Assembly: GCA_964409635.1 (NCBI GenBank) | Contig: CAYPEL010000108.1 | Span: forward strand, 1-9,788 | Length of the DNA: 9,788 bases | From: CAYPEL01 sp964409635 | GTDB lineage: Bacteria; Pseudomonadota; Gammaproteobacteria; DSM-19610 | Direction: 5' to 3' | Shown here: piece by piece, positions 5,238 through 9,788 of the stretch | How the letters are laid out: every line of letters starts with the position of its first letter | Position numbering within the stretch: position 1 is the stretch's first letter | Made by a program: the position numbers and the translations under genes | The notes under the pieces: model-generated | The model's database searches: none | What the model was told of the DNA's origin: nothing | The model's input: the letters and a program-made list of their open reading frames with translations, nothing else

Positions 5238-7976
5238 ATGAAAAGCATTAGTAATTTATCCATACGCAAGAAGCTGATGTTCAGCTTCGGGATTGTATTG
5301 GTTATTCTGGTTATTCAAGGGGTGAGCTTTCTGAGCAGCCTGTCGAATGTCAATACTCGGGTCGGCAACATTGTGCACGATGTGCAACCAGCCCTGATCG
5401 GCTTCAAGGAGTTATCCGAGCAACTGCAGTCAGCATCCAGCGATCTGGGCTTTTACCTGCTGAGTAAAGCAGGCCGGTACCGGGATGATTATGCAGCGAA
5501 GCTGAATGCGCTCAAGGCTAATGTTCAGGCACTGGCAAAATTACCGGTAATCCGTAAGCAGAAAGAATACAGTCTGGCCATTCGCGAGATTGAAAAAGAC
5601 ATTATCCGCTTCGCGGCATACCACGACAGGATGGTTGAGTTGGGTGCGGATGAGAATAAAAATATTCTGGCTATGGCTTACGCCTCGGAACATACCAATC
5701 CGATTTTCAGGCAGGCCACGCAGTTGCTGAGCCAGATGGTGCTTTCAGAAGAAGAGGAAGAATTCAGCCAGATCAGGAAATTTATATTGGCTGACATCAA
5801 TGAACTCAGGTATGCATGGATAAATTTATTGAACGAAATGCGGTTATTTCTGGCGTTCCGTGCGCCGGCTGCCAAAGAGAATATCGCAATCTATAATCAT
5901 TCCATTGACGAACTGGTTACGAAAATAGACGGTTATGCGGATGACCTGTCTTTTGAGGCGGCAGATTCATTCGAACAATTCAAGTCCTTGCAGATAGATT
6001 TTAAAGCAAGCCTGAAAAAATTGGTCGCCTTACACGAAGGTGATAAATGGCGAACGGATGTCTGGTTGATTAAAAATGAAATTGGGCCACTACTGCAGGA
6101 AACAAGGCAGAAAATATTGCAACAAATGCGGCAGCTCGAAAATCAGAATGAAGCCGCAACCGTCGAGGTTGAGGCGATATACGGCGAGCAGCGTACTGCA
6201 TTTATTTTTCTAATGCCCGCCATTCTCGGTGCTGTAGCACTGCTGGCCTGGCTGCTGGTGCGTAATATCACCAGGCCACTCGAAAAAGCCATGTCGATTG
6301 CAGACCGTCTGGCGCATGGTGAGATGAGTGACATCGAAGTCACGACCACCAATGAAACGGGTAAGTTGCTCAGTTCTTTGAAAGCAATGCAGGAGAGTCT
6401 GAGAAGCCGTTTGAGGCTCGAAGATGAAGTGCACGAATTTATGCGTATCAAGCAGGCTTTGAACAAGGCAACTACTAATATCTTGGTAACGGATGTTAAC
6501 TGCCAAATTGTTTATGTAAACCAAACGGCTGAAAAAATGTTTCTGGATGCTGAACACGCGATCAGACAGCATTCACCCCAGTTTAATGCGGATGCGGTCG
6601 TCGGCAGTCATATCGATATACTTTTTGAACGTACGGGGCAACAGATTGCTGCGCTGGACAACCTGCAAGACACCTATACCTGTCAGGTCGAATTAGGTGG
6701 TATGAATATCATAAGCACTGTTAATCCGGTTATGAGTGACAGTGGCGACAGAATAGGCACGGTTGTCGAGCTGATCGACAGAACCAATGAAGCCGCCGTT
6801 GAGCAAGAAATTGATGCGATTGTTAAATCTGCCAGGTCAGGTGACCTGTCACAACGTATTAATATGGATTCGAAAACCGGTTTTTATAAACAAATCGGCA
6901 GTGGTTTAAATTCGTTAATTGAGCTTGTGGAAAACCTGTTTACCGGGATTGCCGGTGCCATGGATGAAATGTCAAAAGGTAATCTGACGCATTCAATGAA
7001 TGGCCGGTACACCGGTATGTTTTCCGAAGTGCAGCACAATGTTAACACCACCTTACGCGATCTGGAAAAAGTGGTGTGTGACATACGCGAATCAACTGAC
7101 GTCATGAGTACGTCGTCAGGCGAAATTTCGATGGGTAATGCCAGTCTTTCTGAGCGTACTGATAAGCAGGCAGAAAATCTGGATATAACCACAGAAAATC
7201 TGAATAAGCTGACCATTACGGCGCGTCAGAATGCAGAAAATGCACAACAGGCTAACAGATTGGCGAATGGCGCCAGTGAGGTTGCTATGGAAGGAGGTGC
7301 GGTTGTACGTGATGCGGTAGCGGCGATGCAGGCAATCGATACCAGCAGCAATAAGATTTCGGAGATTATTAGTGTTATTAACGATATTTCATTTCAAACA
7401 AACCTTCTCGCTTTGAATGCCGCCGTAGAAGCAGCGCGAGCCGGTGAGCAGGGCAAGGGCTTTGCGGTGGTTGCCACAGAGGTCCGCAATCTCGCACAAC
7501 GCAGTGCATCAGCAGCCCGGGAGATTAAAGATCTGATCAAGGACAGCCTGGAAAAAGTCAGTATCGGCAGTGACCTGGTCAACAAATCCGGCAAAAAGCT
7601 GGAGGATATCGTCGGCTGCGTAGAGCTGGTCAATAACATTATTACGGAAATCGATACCGCCAGTCAGGAGCAGACGACAGGTATTGGGCAGGTTAATGAT
7701 TCGATTCTTCAGATTGACAGTATTACCCAGCAGAATGCGGCGCTTGCGCAACAGACATCGGCTGCCAGTACCTATATGCAGGAACAGGCAATGAAAATGA
7801 AAGAATTACTGGCATTCTTTACAGTGAATACTGATTCTGAACAAGTTATCGAAACTTCCGGGTTTATCGAAAGACGCACGACTGACAGGCCCTGGGACAA
7901 ACCGGAGAGTCAGCAGGCCGAAACTGAAACAGATGAAGATTTAAAGCAAGAGAAGAATGAGTGGCAACAATTTTAG
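5238..7976 (+). CDS. Methyl-accepting chemotaxis protein with large helical periplasmic sensor and altered methylation sites (MCP-3)
   Basis: Complete 912-residue chemoreceptor, 32 nt after MCP-2 and with only a weak ribosome-binding site before its ATG. TM1 is about 13-33. The periplasmic region (34-321, about 290 residues) appears all-helical and lacks a CxxCH; its size fits a helical bimodular (HBM) sensor like that of Pseudomonas putida McpS, but this is not certain. TM2 (322-341), HAMP (342-395), PAS (404-520), two divergent HAMP units (523-618) and the hairpin (tip F719, ISFQTNLLALNAAVEAARAG) follow. The acidic tail ends in EWQQF. At the PAS haem positions it has F463 and L512, so haem is unlikely. 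The usual first-helix methylation positions are K643, I650 and K657 rather than Glu/Gln, while the second-helix pair Q838/Q839 remains. The ligand is unknown; organic acids, as for McpS, are one possibility. Confidence 0.97.
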   Translation: MKSISNLSIRKKLMFSFGIVLVILVIQGVSFLSSLSNVNTRVGNIVHDVQPALIGFKELSEQLQSASSDLGFYLLSKAGRYRDDYAAKLNALKANVQALAKLPVIRKQKEYSLAIREIEKDIIRFAAYHDRMVELGADENKNILAMAYASEHTNPIFRQATQLLSQMVLSEEEEEFSQIRKFILADINELRYAWINLLNEMRLFLAFRAPAAKENIAIYNHSIDELVTKIDGYADDLSFEAADSFEQFKSLQIDFKASLKKLVALHEGDKWRTDVWLIKNEIGPLLQETRQKILQQMRQLENQNEAATVEVEAIYGEQRTAFIFLMPAILGAVALLAWLLVRNITRPLEKAMSIADRLAHGEMSDIEVTTTNETGKLLSSLKAMQESLRSRLRLEDEVHEFMRIKQALNKATTNILVTDVNCQIVYVNQTAEKMFLDAEHAIRQHSPQFNADAVVGSHIDILFERTGQQIAALDNLQDTYTCQVELGGMNIISTVNPVMSDSGDRIGTVVELIDRTNEAAVEQEIDAIVKSARSGDLSQRINMDSKTGFYKQIGSGLNSLIELVENLFTGIAGAMDEMSKGNLTHSMNGRYTGMFSEVQHNVNTTLRDLEKVVCDIRESTDVMSTSSGEISMGNASLSERTDKQAENLDITTENLNKLTITARQNAENAQQANRLANGASEVAMEGGAVVRDAVAAMQAIDTSSNKISEIISVINDISFQTNLLALNAAVEAARAGEQGKGFAVVATEVRNLAQRSASAAREIKDLIKDSLEKVSIGSDLVNKSGKKLEDIVGCVELVNNIITEIDTASQEQTTGIGQVNDSILQIDSITQQNAALAQQTSAASTYMQEQAMKMKELLAFFTVNTDSEQVIETSGFIERRTTDRPWDKPESQQAETETDEDLKQEKNEWQQF
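7170..7208 (+). other. Altered first-helix methylation region of MCP-3
   Basis: These codons encode A645-K657 (AENLDITTENLNK). In MCP-1 and MCP-2 the same segment has the standard pattern AANLEETA. In all three proteins the site lies exactly 70 residues before the hairpin-tip Phe, so the alignment needs no gaps. MCP-3 has D649-I650 in place of E-E and K657 in place of Q or E; K643, just upstream, replaces Q or S. Confidence 0.8.
7959..7973 (+). other. CheR/CheB-tethering pentapeptide EWQQF of MCP-3
   Basis: The last five codons before TAG encode E-W-Q-Q-F. The key W and F are kept, while the two middle Glu found in the paralogues are Gln. A flexible acidic tail precedes it. Confidence 0.8.
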
Positions 7977-8012
7977 TGAACCCGAATATTTAATTTAACG
8001 ACGAATCAGTAT

Positions 8013-8018
8013 GGCGGA
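8013..8018 (+). promoter_or_regulatory. Ribosome-binding site for cheW
   Basis: GGCGGA ends 8 nt before the ATG at 8027 and supports that start. The ATG at 8011 is in another frame and soon meets a stop. Confidence 0.6.
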
Positions 8019-8026
8019 AACAGTCT

Positions 8027-8542
8027 ATGGAAACAGCCAACAAAAAGCGGCTAGCAAAAGCAGGTTCTGCTAGTACGCACCAGCAGCAATATCTGACCTT
8101 CAAGCTGGAGGGTGAATACTATGGCGTGGACATCCTGCAGATTCAGGAGATACGCGGCTGGGGCGGTGTGCGGCATTTGCCGGATATGCCCGCCTGTATT
8201 CAGGGTGTGCTGGATATGCGCGGCACCATTGTACCCATTATCGATTTACGCGAAAGACTGGCGATCCAGAAAATAGATTACGATAGTTCGACCGTCATTA
8301 TCGTCGTTAATATTCAGAGCGGGGATACAAAGCAGATTATGGGGTTGGTTGTAGACGGTGTATCGGATGTGCTGAATGTATCCCGGGAGGCTATTAAACA
8401 GGTAGACAATCTGAATTCCGGTATCGATGTGAAATATATCGAAGGGATGGTGTCGGTCAATGACCACCTGGTGGTGCTACTCAATGTAAATAAACTGCTG
8501 CTAACCGAACTGTCTGCGGTTTCAGAGGTTTGTACTGCTTGA
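8027..8542 (+). CDS. cheW: CheW chemotaxis coupling protein
   Basis: Cytoplasmic adaptor that links receptor hairpin tips to the kinase CheA in chemosensory arrays. The 171-residue protein has the usual CheW length plus a basic, probably disordered N-terminal tail of about 20 residues. The CheW fold is clear: YLTFKLEGEYYGVDILQIQE, then IRGW, GVLDMRGTIVPIIDLRERL, a VIIVV strand, IMGLVVDGVSDVL and the closing VVLLNVNKLL. The GVLDMRG segment holds the conserved Arg (R65) of the kinase/receptor interface. It has no CheA or receiver domain. It starts 50 nt after MCP-3, so it is probably cotranscribed with the receptors. No nearby cheA is seen; it should lie outside the window. Identification is very secure. 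Confidence 0.98.
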   Translation: METANKKRLAKAGSASTHQQQYLTFKLEGEYYGVDILQIQEIRGWGGVRHLPDMPACIQGVLDMRGTIVPIIDLRERLAIQKIDYDSSTVIIVVNIQSGDTKQIMGLVVDGVSDVLNVSREAIKQVDNLNSGIDVKYIEGMVSVNDHLVVLLNVNKLLLTELSAVSEVCTA

Positions 8543-8573
8543 AGGTAGGTGCTCGCAATATTCTTGACGCAAC

Positions 8574-8939
8574 ATGGAAAATAAAACGATGGATGAAAAC
8601 GCAGAAATCGACAATGCAACTACTGACACGGCAACCACTGAACCGCCTGTTTTTACAGTTAACAATATTACCGTGGGATTCCCGCCAACAGTGGGATTGC
8701 CGGATGTGGCAACCTTAAAGCAGGTGCTCGATAGCCAACTCCTAGGCTGTGCAGTGGGTATCGACACATCTGCTGTTGAGGTCATTGATGCGGCCGTATT
8801 GCAGACCCTGCTGGCTTTTTGCAAGCAGGCTGATGCGAATGGCGTGTTCACGGACTGGGAATCACCTTCTGCCGCGGTACTCGACGCTGTGGGACTGCTG
8901 GGGTTCTCCGGTATCCATGGATTGCCGGATGCGGCTTGA
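8574..8939 (+). CDS. STAS-domain protein lacking the phosphorylatable serine
   Basis: Small cytoplasmic protein of 121 residues from the first ATG. An acidic, Thr-rich leader (about 1-25) precedes a STAS fold (about 28-120). The core strand-helix reads VGIDTSAVEVIDAAVLQTLLAF, equivalent to the conserved D-S-S-G loop of anti-sigma-factor antagonists such as SpoIIAA, but here it is D72-A73-A74-V75, so the serine phosphorylated in SpoIIAA is Ala. MlaB-like and chemotaxis-linked STAS proteins often show such loops; the role in che operons is poorly known. It lies 31 nt after cheW and 5 nt before cheR, so it is surely in the operon. The start is uncertain: the in-frame ATG at 8589 has GGAAAA about 8 nt upstream, while the ATG at 8574 has no good ribosome-binding site, so the protein may be 116 residues. 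Confidence 0.85.
   Translation: MENKTMDENAEIDNATTDTATTEPPVFTVNNITVGFPPTVGLPDVATLKQVLDSQLLGCAVGIDTSAVEVIDAAVLQTLLAFCKQADANGVFTDWESPSAAVLDAVGLLGFSGIHGLPDAA
8694..8710 (+). repeat. 17-nt direct repeat in the STAS gene, copy 1
   Basis: GGATTGCCGGATGTGGC recurs at 8919-8935 with one mismatch (16 of 17) in the same frame, encoding GLPDVA and GLPDAA on either side of the STAS core. A shorter diverged copy lies just before it (TVGFP next to TVGLP, 8671-8703). Confidence 0.6.
8919..8935 (+). repeat. 17-nt direct repeat in the STAS gene, copy 2
   Basis: GGATTGCCGGATGCGGC is the second copy, placed directly before the TGA stop. It encodes the last six residues, GLPDAA. Confidence 0.6.
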
Positions 8940-8944
8940 CGGTT

Positions 8945-9788
8945 ATGTCAGTAACCGCAGCTGCAGTATCCAGGGAATTTGAGTATACCCGGGCAGACTT
9001 TGATCAGTTGCGTCGGTTGTCGAATGAGCATACGGGTATCGTCGTCCCGGATGACAAGTTCAATATGTTCTATTCGCGGCTGGCCAAACGCTTGCGGGCG
9101 CTGGGTTTGTCCAGTTTCAGGGAGTATTGCGACTACCTGGAAGCTCAGCTTGACGAAGAATTTACTGCCTTTATCAATGCCATCACGACCAACCTGACGT
9201 CTTTTTTCAGGGAACAGCACCACTTTGATTTTCTCAAACAGACGGCCATCCCGGAATTCCTGAAAAATCCCGCCCAGAAGCGGCGCATCAGGATCTGGTC
9301 GGCCGGTTGTTCGACCGGAGAGGAAGCGTATTCGATTGCCATGACGCTGCGTGAACGGATTCCAAATATGTCCAGCTGGGATGTAAAAATACTGGCTACG
9401 GATATTGACTCCGATGTGTTACAAACCGCCAGTCAGGGTGTCTACAAGATCAAGGGAAACGATGTGCTGGGCGAGGCGCGGCTGAAAAAGTGGTTTTTAC
9501 AAGGCAGTAAGGCGAATTCGGGCAAGCTGCGTGCCAGGCAGGAGCTACAGGAACTGATCGCCTTCAAACAACTGAACCTGTTGTCCAGGTGGCCGCTGAA
9601 GCAAGCGTTTGACATCGTATTTTGCCGCAACGTGTTAATTTACTTTGACGCGGAATTGAAACAGTCACTGACCGAAAAATTCAGCAATATGGTGCGGCCC
9701 GGCGGCTATCTGATCATCGGCCACTCTGAATCCATTGGCCAATGGGCCGGTAATCTGAAACTCATCGGCAAGACAATTTACCAGAGGG
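8945..9788 (+). CDS. cheR: CheR chemoreceptor glutamate methyltransferase, 3' partial
   Basis: S-adenosylmethionine-dependent enzyme that methylates receptor glutamates for adaptation. The frame is open from the ATG at 8945 to the window edge: 281 codons, beginning MSVTAAAVSREFEYTRADFD. It has the helical N-terminal domain (about 1-90, including NLTSFFRE), the SAM-binding loop AGCSTGEEAYS (120-130), ATDID (151-155), FCRNVLIYFD (226-235) and GHSES. The final visible residues, IGKTIYQR, match the normal CheR end, so only a few codons are missing. The beta-subdomain (about 181-205, KWFLQGSKANSGKLRARQEL) has the same length as in E. coli CheR as I recall it, consistent with pentapeptide binding, but the GTG of E. 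coli is GSK here. It starts 5 nt after the STAS gene with a weak ribosome-binding site, suggesting translational coupling. Identification is very secure. Confidence 0.97.
   Translation, partial: MSVTAAAVSREFEYTRADFDQLRRLSNEHTGIVVPDDKFNMFYSRLAKRLRALGLSSFREYCDYLEAQLDEEFTAFINAITTNLTSFFREQHHFDFLKQTAIPEFLKNPAQKRRIRIWSAGCSTGEEAYSIAMTLRERIPNMSSWDVKILATDIDSDVLQTASQGVYKIKGNDVLGEARLKKWFLQGSKANSGKLRARQELQELIAFKQLNLLSRWPLKQAFDIVFCRNVLIYFDAELKQSLTEKFSNMVRPGGYLIIGHSESIGQWAGNLKLIGKTIYQR

Noticed and set aside
1562..7500. Similar hairpin-coding DNA in the three MCPs as a recent repeat or gene-conversion tract
   Set aside because: Protein identity is high, but synonymous positions differ widely among the copies, so the similarity reflects selection on the hairpin rather than recent copying.
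7977..8026. AT-rich stretch before cheW as a promoter or terminator
   Set aside because: No stem-loop and no paired -35/-10 hexamers; only 50 nt, consistent with ordinary operon spacing.
8749..9197. Open frames at 8749-8982 and 8979-9197 as small genes
   Set aside because: They are out-of-frame shadows of the STAS gene and cheR, whose protein motifs are clear in the other frames.

Overview
The window is a slice of one chemotaxis (che) operon, all on the + strand and tightly packed. It holds three consecutive methyl-accepting chemotaxis proteins (MCPs), then cheW, a STAS-domain gene and cheR, which runs off the right edge. The protein families and moderate G+C suggest a Pseudomonadota bacterium, probably gamma- or betaproteobacterial, but the genus cannot be read from the sequence. 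No mobile element, tRNA, rRNA or CRISPR was seen.

Layout: 2-2548, MCP-1, cut at its 5' end (end of TM2, HAMP, two PAS, two divergent HAMPs, signalling hairpin, zinc-binding CZB domain, tail DWEEF). 2549-2766, the only sizeable gap, which contains a possible 52-codon GTG-started ORF whose stop overlaps the next start as ATGA. 2767-5205, MCP-2 (periplasmic DUF3365/Tll0287-like domain with a c-type haem CxxCH, HAMP, a PAS with Aer2-type haem-site residues, two HAMPs, hairpin, tail HWEEF). 5238-7976, MCP-3 (large helical periplasmic region, HAMP, PAS, two HAMPs, hairpin, tail EWQQF). 8027-8542, cheW. 8574-8939, STAS protein. 8945-9788, cheR, complete apart from its last few residues.

How it works together: the MCPs are paralogues sharing a HAMP-PAS-HAMP-HAMP-hairpin chassis with different sensory modules: zinc/cysteine, haem, and helical ligand-binding. 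CheW would couple them to a CheA outside the window. All three end in an xWxxF pentapeptide, and CheR has a beta-subdomain of the length seen in pentapeptide-binding CheRs. The set resembles the Pseudomonas aeruginosa che2 cluster (cheY-cheA-cheW-aer2-cheR2-cheD-cheB2), whose Aer2/McpB receptor has a haem PAS, multiple HAMPs and a GWEEF tail. By analogy cheA/cheY are expected nearby, probably upstream, and cheD/cheB downstream.

Most interesting points: MCP-2 looks like a two-haem receptor, one haem on each side of the membrane; its paralogues have lost the PAS haem residues; MCP-3 has Lys/Ile/Lys at the three usual first-helix methylation positions although it keeps the CheR tether; and a small translationally coupled ORF may precede MCP-2.
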